The position numbers were made by a program, and so were the translations under genes. DNA of 64,000 nt from Streptomyces griseofuscus (lineage in GTDB: Bacteria > Actinomycetota > Actinomycetes > Streptomycetales > Streptomycetaceae). The number at the start of each line of letters is the position of its first letter. Position 1 is the first letter of the stretch. Positions 15,917 to 24,792 of the stretch are shown in pieces. The notes below the pieces were generated by a model. It had not been told where the DNA came from and did not search any database. It saw only the letters and a list, made by a program, of their open reading frames with translations. The DNA is taken from the NCBI RefSeq assembly GCF_014673495.1, contig NZ_CP051006.1:1984001-2048000 (forward strand), read 5' to 3'.

Positions 15917-17035
15917 TCACGCCGTCCACGGATGCCGCCAGTCCTCAGGGGCCACGGCGCACCCGTGGTCGTCGCGCCAGGAGGTGAGCTCGACGGGGGC
16001 CGGGCGGGGCGTGTCGGCGGGGTCGTCGGCGAGTGCAACGGTCCACAGCGGGACCAGGCGCGCCCCGCGCTTGACCTTCGCCGAGTAGGCACCGATGCCC
16101 AAGTGCAGTGCGGTCAGGCCCCGTTCGCTCATGTAGTCGATGGGCAGGTAGTAGCACAGGCCGTAGTACTCGTAGGCGCCGCGCAGTGCCGTGTAGTCGA
16201 AGCCGGTGGCGCGGGCGTAGAGCGTGCCGCGCCACTCGTACATGACGGAGACGCCGATGAGCCGGCCGGCCCGGCGCGCGGTGAACACCACGGACCGGTC
16301 GTCCAGGGTGGCCGCCTGGTCGGCGAAGGTGCGGTGGATCTCCGCCGCGCCGGTCGAATGCCCGTACTTCGCCTGGAGGTTGGCCAGCAGCGGGACCGCC
16401 TCCTCCAGGCACTCCCCGAGCCGCTGCCGGCCCAGCTCGTACCCGGCGGCCAGGAAGCGGGCGTACTCGCTCTTGAGGGCGATCCGGCGGCGGCTGACCA
16501 GCGTGCCGCAGTAGTCCGCGAAGTCCGCTCCCCCGGTGTGCAGGGTGGCGTCACCGCAGTCGAAGTCGACGGCGGCCCCGCGCCGGTGCAGGGCCGCCGC
16601 CGTGCGGTTGGTGGCGAACAGGAACAACGAGCCCGTGCGGGAAGCGGGGTTGAGCCTCGCCCGCGCGTCCAGCAGCAGATCGAGGACGGCGTCGGCGTAC
16701 TCCGCCGCCCTCGGTATCCCGCAGCTGTAGCCCCGGTGCGAGCCCGCGACCCCCCACTCGCCGCCCGCGCCCATCTGGTCCAGGCGCGGCTTACGGGCGT
16801 AGAACTTGTTGTGCTCGTGCTCGATCTCGTACAGCGGCAGCCCGCCCACCAGCCGGTCGCCCGCGTAGGCGAGGAGGTAGGTCACCGCGGCGCCGCTCTC
16901 GCGTTCCACCGCGCGCAACCAGCCGTGGGAGAGGTAGAAGCCCTCGGGTTCGGCGAGGGTGTCCCAGTCCTCGGCGGCCACCTTGTCCAGGGTGGTCGCG
17001 GTCTCCAGTCGAAGACCGCCCGGGGTGTGGTGCAT
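15917..17035 (-). CDS. FemAB/GNAT-fold acyl- or aminoacyltransferase (copy 1)
   Basis: A 372-residue protein of the GNAT/FemAB-like family often labelled peptidoglycan biosynthesis protein. Recognisable blocks are DWDTLAEPEGFYLSHGWLRA near the start, SRRRIALKSEYARF in the middle and YEYYGLCYYLPIDYM near residue 300. It is a clear paralogue of the protein at 24793, sharing these blocks in order. Related enzymes transfer an aminoacyl group from tRNA or an acyl group onto an amine. It is the last gene of the minus-strand operon, starts after a GGAGG site, and ends at the convergent hairpin. A peptide-bond-forming role is likely but unproven. Confidence 0.7.
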   Translation of the reverse strand: MHHTPGGLRLETATTLDKVAAEDWDTLAEPEGFYLSHGWLRAVERESGAAVTYLLAYAGDRLVGGLPLYEIEHEHNKFYARKPRLDQMGAGGEWGVAGSHRGYSCGIPRAAEYADAVLDLLLDARARLNPASRTGSLFLFATNRTAAALHRRGAAVDFDCGDATLHTGGADFADYCGTLVSRRRIALKSEYARFLAAGYELGRQRLGECLEEAVPLLANLQAKYGHSTGAAEIHRTFADQAATLDDRSVVFTARRAGRLIGVSVMYEWRGTLYARATGFDYTALRGAYEYYGLCYYLPIDYMSERGLTALHLGIGAYSAKVKRGARLVPLWTVALADDPADTPRPAPVELTSWRDDHGCAVAPEDWRHPWTA

Positions 17036-17097
17036 CGCGTCCTCCGCCTCGGCTGCACGGGATCGATCGGGGGGAACAGGTGGGCCGGCGCCCCGGG

Positions 17098-18261
17098 TCA
17101 CGGACGGGCGCGCACCGCGTCCACCAGGGCACGGGCGGCCCGGACCACGTCCTCGCCGGAGCGGGCCAGCGCGAGGCGGACCTGGCGCACGCCGTCCTGC
17201 GGCCGGTCCCAGTGGAAGGGGCCGCAGGGCAGGACATGGGTGCCGCGCCGCACCAGCTCGTCGTAGAGGGCGACGGCGTCCGGGCCGTCCTCGGGCAGGG
17301 TCACCCGGGCCACGCTGATCCGGGCGTCGGGGTCGGTGAGCCGCACCGGGCCGCCGTCGAGGACCTCGGCCAGGGCGCGCCGGTTGCGGGCGATCAGGCC
17401 GTGCAGTTCGGCGTAGCCGCCGCGCTCGGCGTCCTGCGCGAACCGGGTCAGCATCAGCAGCACGAGCGGCGACACGGACAGGAGCACATCGCTGAAGTAC
17501 TCCAGCAGCGGCAGGTCGGTGTGCTCGCCCCAGGCCAGGAAGCCCGCCTTCAGCTCCAGGGTGGGCCACAGCTTGCCGGTGTCCTCGATGACCACCCACT
17601 GCGCGCCCGACTCCTCCAGGATCGCGTAGGTGTCGTACTGCGCCCGCTCGTCCTGCGCGCGGAAGCAGGTGTCCATGGCCAGGACGCGGCCGGTGCGGGC
17701 GCAGAAGGCCGCGAGGCGGCGCAGTCCGTCCTCCGACAGGACCCAGCCGGTGGGGTTGTTGGGCGTGGTGACGAACACCGCGCCCACCTCGTCCGGGAGT
17801 TCGGGTTCGCCGCCCGCCAACTCGGCCTCGGGCACGGGCAGCAGCTTCAGGCCCCGGCCCCTGAGCAGGTCCGGGATGTTGTCGAAGGTGGGGTGCACCA
17901 GGGCGATCGTGTCCGTGCGGTGCGCGAGCGCGCGGGCGGTGATGTCCATCGCGACGGACGAGGAGTAGCAGCTGACCAGCCGGCCGGTGCCGATGGGCGC
18001 CCGGTGCTGGCCGATGCCGTGCAGGAACGTCTGCTGGGCCTCGGCCTCGATCTCCTCGAAGACCCGCTTCTCGGCCTCGTCGAAGAGGGCCGGCAGGCTG
18101 TCCACGATGGCGCGCTGCGCGGTGGTGAGCGGCATCCGGGGATGCCCGTCGGACACATTGAGGCCGCCGACCAGCGCGTCGGTCTCCATGGAGGTCAGAT
18201 TGCGGCGGTCCGGCTCGGCGCCGGATGGGATGTGCGCGGTGGTGCCGGTCGTGCTGGCCAT
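17098..18261 (-). CDS. PLP-dependent L-arginine oxidase/hydroxylase, MppP/RohP type
   Basis: A 387-residue fold-type I PLP protein that aligns closely with MppP of enduracididine biosynthesis rather than with true aminotransferases. Shared segments include NLTSMETDALVGGLNVSDGH, VSCYSSSVAMDITARAL, ALVHPTFDNIPDLLRG, VFVTTPNNPTG and VIEDTGKLWPTLELKAG. The residues matching MppP Thr12, Glu15 and the oxygen-handling His29 are Thr23, Glu26 and His40; the PLP lysine is in LELKAG. MppP and RohP use O2 to turn L-arginine into 4-hydroxy-2-ketoarginine. The start overlaps the ureohydrolase stop by one base. This marks arginine as a probable precursor of the product. Confidence 0.85.
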   Translation of the reverse strand: MASTTGTTAHIPSGAEPDRRNLTSMETDALVGGLNVSDGHPRMPLTTAQRAIVDSLPALFDEAEKRVFEEIEAEAQQTFLHGIGQHRAPIGTGRLVSCYSSSVAMDITARALAHRTDTIALVHPTFDNIPDLLRGRGLKLLPVPEAELAGGEPELPDEVGAVFVTTPNNPTGWVLSEDGLRRLAAFCARTGRVLAMDTCFRAQDERAQYDTYAILEESGAQWVVIEDTGKLWPTLELKAGFLAWGEHTDLPLLEYFSDVLLSVSPLVLLMLTRFAQDAERGGYAELHGLIARNRRALAEVLDGGPVRLTDPDARISVARVTLPEDGPDAVALYDELVRRGTHVLPCGPFHWDRPQDGVRQVRLALARSGEDVVRAARALVDAVRARP

Positions 18262-19250
18262 CAGTGTTCCTCCCCCGTCTCGGCCGCCCGCGTCCGGCCG
18301 GAGCGCAGCGCGACCTGTCCCAGCAGTTCGAATGCGACCACGGACGCGGCGTGGCTGGTGATGTCCGCGTGGTCGTACGGCGGCGCGACCTCGACGATGT
18401 CCAGGCCCCGGTAGTTCAGCGGCCCCAACGCCCGTATGTAGCGCAGGGTTTGATAAGAGGTCGGCCCGCCCACCTCGGGCGTGCCGGTGCCCGGCGCGTA
18501 CGCCGGGTCGATGAAGTCGATGTCGAAGGAGACCATCACCGGGCGGTCGCCGACCCGCTCGCGCACCCTGCGTCCGAACTCCTCGGGTGTGAGGTCCACC
18601 AGTTCGTCCCAGCCGATGACGTCGTAGCCGAGCGCCTTGCCCGAGTCGACGTCGTCGGGGTGCACCGAGCCTCGCATGCCGACCTGGACGCTGGTGTGCG
18701 GGTCGACCACGCCCTCCTCCACACCGCGCCGGAACATCGTGCCGTGGAAGTGCTTGACGCCGTAGTAGTCGTCCAGGACGTCCCCGTGCGCGTCGAAGTG
18801 GACGACGCTGACCGGCCCGAGATGGCGGGCCATGGCGCGCATCTCCGCCATGACCAGGCTGTGGTCGCCGCCGAGCAGCAGCGGCACGATGCCCCGCTCG
18901 TACAGCGGGGCCAGGAAGTCCTCCAGTCGCTGAAGGGTCAGCTCGTGGTAGCCGGGGACCACGGGCGCGTCGCCCGCGTCGACCATGGACAGGACCCGGG
19001 TGACGTCCACACCGGTGGCCGGGTTGTGGTCGCGCAGCAGGATGCTGGCCGCGCGGATCGCCTCGGGTCCGAAGCGGGCCCCGGACCGGTAGGAGACCGC
19101 CGAGTCGGTGGGCACGCCGACGACCGCCACGTCGATACGGCCCTCGGCGGTCAGGGGGTCGTCCACCCAGGGCAGCCGCATGAAGGTGCGCGGGCCGGAC
19201 GCGATACGCGGTTTGGTCATGCTGTCCCGCGGGCGGTAGTGCTCGCTCAC
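18261..19250 (-). CDS. Ureohydrolase (agmatinase/guanidinobutyrase-like)
   Basis: A 329-residue arginase-superfamily enzyme. Both manganese-binding motifs are intact: LLLGGDHSLV and VHFDAHGDVLDD in the middle, and SFDIDFIDPAYAPGTGTPEVGG-type sequence later (SFDIDFID then GTGTPEVGG). Such enzymes cleave a guanidino group to an amine and urea. The GTG start overlaps the methyltransferase stop (GTGA), and its own stop overlaps the MppP-like start. Following an arginine hydroxylase, it may strip urea from a hydroxylated keto-arginine or later intermediate, unmasking an amine for cyclisation or ligation. That order of steps is inference. Confidence 0.85.
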   Translation of the reverse strand: MSEHYRPRDSMTKPRIASGPRTFMRLPWVDDPLTAEGRIDVAVVGVPTDSAVSYRSGARFGPEAIRAASILLRDHNPATGVDVTRVLSMVDAGDAPVVPGYHELTLQRLEDFLAPLYERGIVPLLLGGDHSLVMAEMRAMARHLGPVSVVHFDAHGDVLDDYYGVKHFHGTMFRRGVEEGVVDPHTSVQVGMRGSVHPDDVDSGKALGYDVIGWDELVDLTPEEFGRRVRERVGDRPVMVSFDIDFIDPAYAPGTGTPEVGGPTSYQTLRYIRALGPLNYRGLDIVEVAPPYDHADITSHAASVVAFELLGQVALRSGRTRAAETGEEH

Positions 19251-20269
19251 GCGTCGGCCTTCCGCAGCACCCAGCCCACGCAGAAACCGGTGGAGTCCAT
19301 CGCCGGGTCGGTGGTGTCGTAGGCGTCGATCCGCAGCCCGCACTCGGTGAACAGCTTCTCCCACCACTGCCTGGACTCCAGGCGCTGGCTGGTGAAGGGG
19401 TGCATCAGCAGATAGGCGTTGTAGTACGCCTGCGCCAGCGGCTGGGACATCGCCGCGCGGTCGGCCGACTTCAGGTCGATGTCGATGACGGCCAGGGTGA
19501 GTTCGGGCGATTCGCTGAACAGCTTGGTGAGCATGCGGCGCACGCCCTCCTCGCCCTCCTGCCCCAGCACCTCGTGGATCACGAAGGCGTAGACGGCGAG
19601 GTCGGGCTTGTCCTCGGTGTTCTCGATCCACCGGACCGCGTCGACCTGCTCGATGGTCACCCGGTCCGCGGTGGGCTGCCCGGCCACCCAGGCGCGCGCG
19701 GCGGCGGCGCCGTCGGCGTCCGGCTCGATGCCGACGGCCGTCATCTGTGGGTAGTCCGCGCACAGTTCGGTCAGATAGACGCCGCTGCCGCAGCCGAGGT
19801 CGACCAGCCGCCGGTAGTCGCGGCCGTCCTCGGCGAGCAGCTTGCGCAGCAGCGGCAGCGAGTCGTGCATGCTGATGCCGCAGCTGCCGCTGCCTACGTA
19901 GCCGCCGCGCCGGGGGGCCGGTCCGGTGCCCTCGGCCAGATGGTCGCCGAGCGCCAGGAACGTCTGGCCGTAGCCGCCGACCATCATCTCGTACCAGGGG
20001 CGCGCCTCCTCGTAGGCGCGGGCGAGGTCGGTGAGGGTGAGCACGCCGTCCGCGGAGCGGTCGAGCAGCCCGGCGGCGACCCAGTAGTCGGCCATGGCGG
20101 CAAGGCGCGCCCGGTCCAGCTTCTTCGCGCCGGCCAGGGCGTCGACGGTGGTGCCGGCCGCGAACTCCTCCTGGAGGCCGGACTGCTGGAGGGTGAAGAT
20201 CATGGTGCTGAGGACGTAGCCCCTGAACGGTTCAAGGGCACGTACGAGGTGGGACTCGCGAATGGGCAT
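19247..20269 (-). CDS. SAM-dependent methyltransferase with N-terminal winged-helix dimerisation domain
   Basis: A 340-residue methyltransferase. The N-terminal 100 residues form a helical/winged-helix segment as in O-methyltransferases and keto-acid C-methyltransferases. SAM motif I is VDLGCGSGVYLTELC near residue 155, followed by GIEPDADG and VIHEVLGQEGEEG. MppJ and MrsA, which methylate alpha-keto acids including keto-arginine, share this layout, and the neighbouring MppP-like enzyme would make such a keto acid. Methylation at carbon 3 of keto-arginine is therefore an attractive idea, though an O-methylation is equally possible from the sequence. Confidence 0.75.
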   Translation of the reverse strand: MPIRESHLVRALEPFRGYVLSTMIFTLQQSGLQEEFAAGTTVDALAGAKKLDRARLAAMADYWVAAGLLDRSADGVLTLTDLARAYEEARPWYEMMVGGYGQTFLALGDHLAEGTGPAPRRGGYVGSGSCGISMHDSLPLLRKLLAEDGRDYRRLVDLGCGSGVYLTELCADYPQMTAVGIEPDADGAAAARAWVAGQPTADRVTIEQVDAVRWIENTEDKPDLAVYAFVIHEVLGQEGEEGVRRMLTKLFSESPELTLAVIDIDLKSADRAAMSQPLAQAYYNAYLLMHPFTSQRLESRQWWEKLFTECGLRIDAYDTTDPAMDSTGFCVGWVLRKADA

Positions 20270-20335
20270 GGCGATCCAATCGGTGTCGGTACCTACGCGG
20301 TACGGCGGCGGACCGGGTGCTCCCGGCGCCGGAGG

Positions 20336-21763
20336 TCAGCCGTCGAGGCCGTCCAGCACGGGGCTGTCGACGGAGCGGCCGGCTGCGAAGATGTCGTAGA
20401 ACTTGGCCTGGAACGTCTCGGGCGGGCCGAGGAAGAGCCGTTCGTAGAGGACTTGGCGGGTGCCGAAGCGGTTCATGGTGAGGTCGGCGGCGGCGCGCAG
20501 CAGCCTGCCGTGCGCCAGACCGTCGACGCCGGCGCCGGTGAAGTAGGTCCGCATGAAGGCGTGCCCGGCCGATTCGGGGTCCTCGTCGGCGGTGACGGGG
20601 TGCATCACCAGGCCGCTGCTGGCAATCGCCTGGAGCAGCTCGATCGCGCGGGGGTAGAGCCGGGCGTTGAGCATCCCGGACGCGGCGAGGGGCACCGGGT
20701 CGCAGACATGCTGGCCGAACCCGTCGGGCCGGGTACCGGTCTCGGCGGAGACCACGAGACCCCTCAACGTCTCGACGATACCCCCGAGTTCACCCAGCTG
20801 CTGGCGCACCAGCGGCTGCCGGTCGCGGCCGCTGACCTTGGCGCAGCGGGCGGCCAGGTCGTACACGGTCTCCGCCTTGATCCAGGCGCGGACCGCGGAC
20901 TGGTGCCAGGCGTAGGAGGTCATGCCGGTGCCGGGGCGCAGGTTGTTGGCGGCGGCCACGTCGCCGTGGATGAAGACGCGGTCCCAGGGGATCAGCACGT
21001 CGTCGAAGTGGCAGACCGCGTCCAGCTCGTCGAAGCGGCCGGCGAGCGGCCCGTCCCCGGCGGGGGTCGAGGCGTACGACGGCCGGGAGTACAGGGTGAG
21101 TCCTGGCGTGGCGACCGGGACGGCGAAGCACAGGGCCTGGTCGGTCTCGTTCTCACCGAGCGGGCGGAACGGGTAGACGACCAGGTCGTCGGCGAACGGG
21201 GAGAGCGTGGCGAGCATCTTGGCGCCGCGTACGACGACTCCCTCGTCGGTGGTGCGGATCGCGCGCAGCGCCTGCACCTCGCCGTTCGGGCCGGGGCCGA
21301 GGTGGCGGTCGGCGGGCGGGTCGCTGATGGCGTGGGTGAGCAGGAGGTTGGCGGAGCGGGCGTGCCGCCAGTAGGCGCGGACGTGCTCGGCGTAGGGGCC
21401 GAAGTGGTCGGCGGCGCCGGCCCAGGCGGTGAGGACGGTGGCGACGAAGTCGGGGCTGCGCCCCATCAGTCCGCCGCTGAGCCGGGCGATCCGGGCGAAG
21501 GCCCGGCCCCGCGCGCGCACCTCGTCGCCCGAGTGGGCCAGGGAGTAGGCGAGGGGGTGCCCGTCGGGTCCGGTCAGCTCGCCGTCCGGGCGGTGCTCGT
21601 CGAGCAGCTCCGCGAGGAAGGCGGCCATGCGCTCGGTCCTCGGGTCATGGGCCAGGTCGGCGACCGGTTCGCCCGCGAGGTACACCCGTCGGCCGTCGGC
21701 GAGGCCGTCCAGGTACGACGTGCCGGTCCGGCCTGCGTTCGGCGGTGCGGTACTGGTGGCCAT
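20336..21763 (-). CDS. HpaB-type flavin-dependent monooxygenase
   Basis: A 475-residue protein of the 4-hydroxyphenylacetate 3-monooxygenase large-subunit family: SYLDGLADGRRVYLAGEPV at the start, then a helical flavin-binding middle (LLLTHAISDPPADR, VPWDR-type motif as LIPWDRVFIHGD) and a C-terminal bundle. Such enzymes use reduced FAD from a partner reductase to hydroxylate phenols; relatives also oxidise nitrogen. No reductase partner gene is visible nearby. I use the ATG at 21763, preceded by TTGGAG; the longer frame begins in the intergenic region. The substrate is unknown. Confidence 0.8.
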   Translation of the reverse strand: MATSTAPPNAGRTGTSYLDGLADGRRVYLAGEPVADLAHDPRTERMAAFLAELLDEHRPDGELTGPDGHPLAYSLAHSGDEVRARGRAFARIARLSGGLMGRSPDFVATVLTAWAGAADHFGPYAEHVRAYWRHARSANLLLTHAISDPPADRHLGPGPNGEVQALRAIRTTDEGVVVRGAKMLATLSPFADDLVVYPFRPLGENETDQALCFAVPVATPGLTLYSRPSYASTPAGDGPLAGRFDELDAVCHFDDVLIPWDRVFIHGDVAAANNLRPGTGMTSYAWHQSAVRAWIKAETVYDLAARCAKVSGRDRQPLVRQQLGELGGIVETLRGLVVSAETGTRPDGFGQHVCDPVPLAASGMLNARLYPRAIELLQAIASSGLVMHPVTADEDPESAGHAFMRTYFTGAGVDGLAHGRLLRAAADLTMNRFGTRQVLYERLFLGPPETFQAKFYDIFAAGRSVDSPVLDGLDG

Positions 21764-21844
21764 GCGTTCTCCAAGCTCCGGGCTGATGGACGGGGGGACG
21801 ATCCTCTTGGGTTCAGGCACCGCCGGCGGCCGGGCCGCCGGGGC

Positions 21845-23083
21845 TCACGCGCCGCACCACGCCGCCGTGGCCGCGGTCCGTACGTCGGCGGCCAGGACGT
21901 CCGGGTCGGTGTGCCACAGCAGCACCGAGACGCCGAGGGCTCCCGAGGCACCGGTGTGGGTTCGCTGAGCGGCCCGGCGGATGTGCACGAGATGCTTGCT
22001 CGTCGTCTCGGGGGTGTGCCGGTACCGCTCGCCCGGCATGACGGGGATCCACACCCACGCGGCCTGGACGCCCGTGGGCTGCGGCTCCGGGACGGGCAGG
22101 TCGGCCTGGAGGGCGAGGTTGGCCTCCTCCAGGTTCAACCCCGCGTGCAGGCCGGCCAGTTCGGAGACCAGGGCGCCGGGCGCTCGCCCCGCGACCTCCA
22201 CCACGACCAGTTCGCCGTCACCGTTGACCGAGAACTCCGTGTGGACGACGAAGGCTCCCTCGGCGCCGAGGGCGGCGACCACGGCGCGGTTCAACTCATG
22301 GGCGCGGCGGGACAGTTCGCTGTCGTACGGGACGGTCCAGCCGCCGAGCCTGCGGCCGTCGGGCAGGTCGAGCAGCGGGCCGAGATAGGTGCCGGTCTGC
22401 ACCGGGGTGGGCACGCCGTCGCGGACCAGGCTGTTGACGTGGTGGAAGGTGCCGTCCAGGAACTCCTCGACCTGCCAGCCCTGTTCACCCCGGTGCCCGG
22501 CGAGCCAGTCCCGCAGTTCGGGCTCCGTGCGCAGGATGGCGACACCACGGGAGTTGGCCTCCCGACGGGGCTTGACGACGGCCGGCAGGCCGATGGTCCC
22601 GGTGACCAGGGCGAGTCCGGCCCCCGGTTCCGGTACCCCTTCGGTGAGGGCGAGGAAGCGCGGCACGCGCACACCGGCCGCGGCAAGGCGCTCCTTCATC
22701 AGCACCTTGTCGATGTAGTGCGCGGGCCGGGCCGGGTGGCGTACGGGCAGCCCGAACTCGGCGCGCAGTTCGGCACAACCGATGAGGCAGTACTCGTCAT
22801 TGGTGACGATCTGCACCGCACGGCCCCCGGCGAGCCGCCGGATCTCCGCGGCCCAGGTGTCGCGCGGCGCCCGGTGGACGGCCGGTGCCCCGCCCGGCGC
22901 GTCCTCGCGCATCACCGCGTCGGCCCCGCCGTCGGCGTCGGTGAGGACGACGGTCTCCCAGCGCGCCGGGTCGAACGTGGCCGCGGGGTCGGTGGTGAGG
23001 GGCTGCCGGGAGTGCAGAAGCACCGCCAGGGGGCGCGGGTCGGCCGCTTCCGAGGGACGGTGACGGGTGGGGGAACTGGTCAT
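21845..23083 (-). CDS. ATP-grasp ligase
   Basis: A 412-residue protein with the ATP-grasp layout. There is a pre-grasp N-terminal domain, the ATP-binding lysine in PAVVKPRREANSRGVA near residue 180, QVEEFLDGTF, and the Mg-site segment VVEVAGRAPGALVSE around residue 285. The usual Asn after the last Glu is Ala here. Relatives join two amino acids or attach an amine to a carboxylate through an acyl phosphate. It is second in the minus-strand operon, so it probably forms an amide between arginine-derived and other building blocks. Confidence 0.8.
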   Translation of the reverse strand: MTSSPTRHRPSEAADPRPLAVLLHSRQPLTTDPAATFDPARWETVVLTDADGGADAVMREDAPGGAPAVHRAPRDTWAAEIRRLAGGRAVQIVTNDEYCLIGCAELRAEFGLPVRHPARPAHYIDKVLMKERLAAAGVRVPRFLALTEGVPEPGAGLALVTGTIGLPAVVKPRREANSRGVAILRTEPELRDWLAGHRGEQGWQVEEFLDGTFHHVNSLVRDGVPTPVQTGTYLGPLLDLPDGRRLGGWTVPYDSELSRRAHELNRAVVAALGAEGAFVVHTEFSVNGDGELVVVEVAGRAPGALVSELAGLHAGLNLEEANLALQADLPVPEPQPTGVQAAWVWIPVMPGERYRHTPETTSKHLVHIRRAAQRTHTGASGALGVSVLLWHTDPDVLAADVRTAATAAWCGA

Positions 23084-23180
23084 GATCGGCCTGTCGTGTC
23101 GGCGCCGTTGCGGGGGGTGGGGGTGGTCGGGGGGTGGATGCCGGTGATGGGGGCGCGGGTGGTCGCGGTGGGGGTGCCGG

Positions 23181-24512
23181 TCACGACCGGCCCGGCGTCA
23201 GGAGGGCGCGCACGGCGGCTCGGGCGCGTCTCCCGGTCGTCGGCGGCACGAGACCGGGGATGACGGCGTCGAGGGCGCGGGCGTCCGGCATGGGGGCACT
23301 GGGGGCGGGGGCGGCGGGCGCGGGGGCGCCGGGAGCGGAGACGGCGGGCACGGGGGCGCCCGGAGCAGGCGCGCCGGGCGCGGGGACAGCGGGCACGGGA
23401 ACGCCCGGAGCGGAGACATCCGAGATGCCGGGGGCATGCGAGATGCCGGGGGCGTGCGAGGAGTGAGGGTCGGCCGAGGAGTCGGCGGTCGCCGAGGGGT
23501 CGGGAGCCGCCGAGGAGTCGGCGGCGGCCAGCGTCGCCCAGATCGTGGCGAAGTCGTCGGCGAACGCCGCGTCGCTGTCACGGCTGCGCCATGCCACATG
23601 CGGGGAGAGCCGTACGGTGGGCAGCGACCGCAGCGGATGCCCGGTCGGCAGGGGTTCCGGGTCGGTGACGTCCAGGGTGGCGAACAGCCGCCCCGCCGCG
23701 CAGAGTTCGGTGAGCGCGTCCTGGTCGACGATGGCCGCGCGGGAGACGTTGACGAGATGCAGGCCCGGACGGGCCCGGCCGAGCGCGGCCCGGTCGAACA
23801 GGTGCCGGGTGCCCGCGGTCAGGGGCAGCGCCACCACCAGGTGGTCGGCGTCCAGGGCCCGGCCGAGGTCGGAGGTCTGATGGAAGGGGGAGCCCGGTGC
23901 GGGGCTGCGCCGCAGCACGGTCACCCGGGCGCCGAGCGCGTCGAGGACGGTGGCGAGGCGCTGTCCCACCGCGCCCCATCCGGCCACGGTGACCTCGGCA
24001 CCCCACAGCCCCGTCCCGCCCCCCGTGCTGGCTCCCGCCGGGACCGGCGGGGCGTCCGGCGCCGGTGCCGAGCGGGTGTCCCGCTCCTGCCAGGGCGCGC
24101 CGCGCCGCCACTCATGGGTGAGCACGGCATGCAGGGCGTACTCGGCGAGCGGCGCCGCATAGCAGCGCCAGCTGCGGGTGAGCAGGGTGTCGGCGGGCCA
24201 CTCGGCGAGGTCGATGAAGTCGGCGCCGGCGGAGGTGAGATGGACCCAGGACCAGCGGGCGGACCGCAGGACCTCGGCACGCCGGCCCGCGGACAGCTCG
24301 TGCGGGGCCATCAGCAGGACCCCGTCGCGCTCCGGGGCCTCCCGCCAGGGGCGGAGTTCCACCGAGGGGCCGAATGCCGACCGGAGCCGCGGAAGGGAAA
24401 GCCGCGAAAGTTCCCCGGTGAGAGCCGTGTGCACCACCGGCCCGACGGGGCTTGCAGACGTGCAGTCGCCGTCGATGATTCCCCCCAAGCCTATGGACCT
24501 GTCAAGACGCAC
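23181..24512 (-). CDS. 2-hydroxyacid dehydrogenase-like protein with a long Pro/Ala/Ser-rich tail
   Basis: A 443-residue protein, first in the minus-strand operon. Residues up to about 330 form a D-2-hydroxyacid dehydrogenase, with the NAD motif VTVAGWGAVGQRLATVLDAL near residue 175, NVSRAAIVDQDAL, and the C-terminal histidine in RLSPHVAWRS. The last 110 residues are low complexity, with repeated units such as APGAP, VPAV and SHAPGIS, ending in a basic stretch. Such tails are rare in the family and may be a linker or a slippage product. The GTG at 24512 has a close GGAG; a later GTG near 24437 is possible. Confidence 0.7.
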   Translation of the reverse strand: MRLDRSIGLGGIIDGDCTSASPVGPVVHTALTGELSRLSLPRLRSAFGPSVELRPWREAPERDGVLLMAPHELSAGRRAEVLRSARWSWVHLTSAGADFIDLAEWPADTLLTRSWRCYAAPLAEYALHAVLTHEWRRGAPWQERDTRSAPAPDAPPVPAGASTGGGTGLWGAEVTVAGWGAVGQRLATVLDALGARVTVLRRSPAPGSPFHQTSDLGRALDADHLVVALPLTAGTRHLFDRAALGRARPGLHLVNVSRAAIVDQDALTELCAAGRLFATLDVTDPEPLPTGHPLRSLPTVRLSPHVAWRSRDSDAAFADDFATIWATLAAADSSAAPDPSATADSSADPHSSHAPGISHAPGISDVSAPGVPVPAVPAPGAPAPGAPVPAVSAPGAPAPAAPAPSAPMPDARALDAVIPGLVPPTTGRRARAAVRALLTPGRS

Positions 24513-24792
24513 GAGCTCCGGCCGTTATCACCGGGAGTTAAGCATCCCCGTTCGGCCGAGGCAAGCAATTAATCCGGCGGCGATTCACGGGGCACTGCGT
24601 ATTGGTTGCCGCAGGATGCCGATGACGTTTCGGGGCCATTGGTACATACCGGGGGGTGTGTGACCTGGGTCACTGCGATGTGCCGTCGCTGCCTGGCTAA
24701 TATGAAGTTCTGTCGGGGGACGGTGCTCCTTTCCTCTGCGCTGGGTTTCCCTCTGTTGAGGCGAAATCTCTGATGGGTTCCTGCAATGAACC
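24513..24792. promoter_or_regulatory. Divergent promoter region of the two main biosynthetic operons
   Basis: A 280-base gap with no gene, noticeably richer in A+T than its surroundings. It contains a perfect palindrome GTGACC-TG-GGTCAC at 24660-24673 and, 25 bases further, TAATAT at 24698-24703, a plausible plus-strand -10 without a good -35. The palindrome sits where an activator or repressor would act on the NRPS/PKS operon. Confidence 0.5.

Noticed and set aside
17098-20269. An azomycin (2-nitroimidazole) or enduracididine cluster
   Set aside because: Only the MppP/RohP-like enzyme matches. No RohR/RohQ/RohS-like or MppQ/MppR-like genes are visible.
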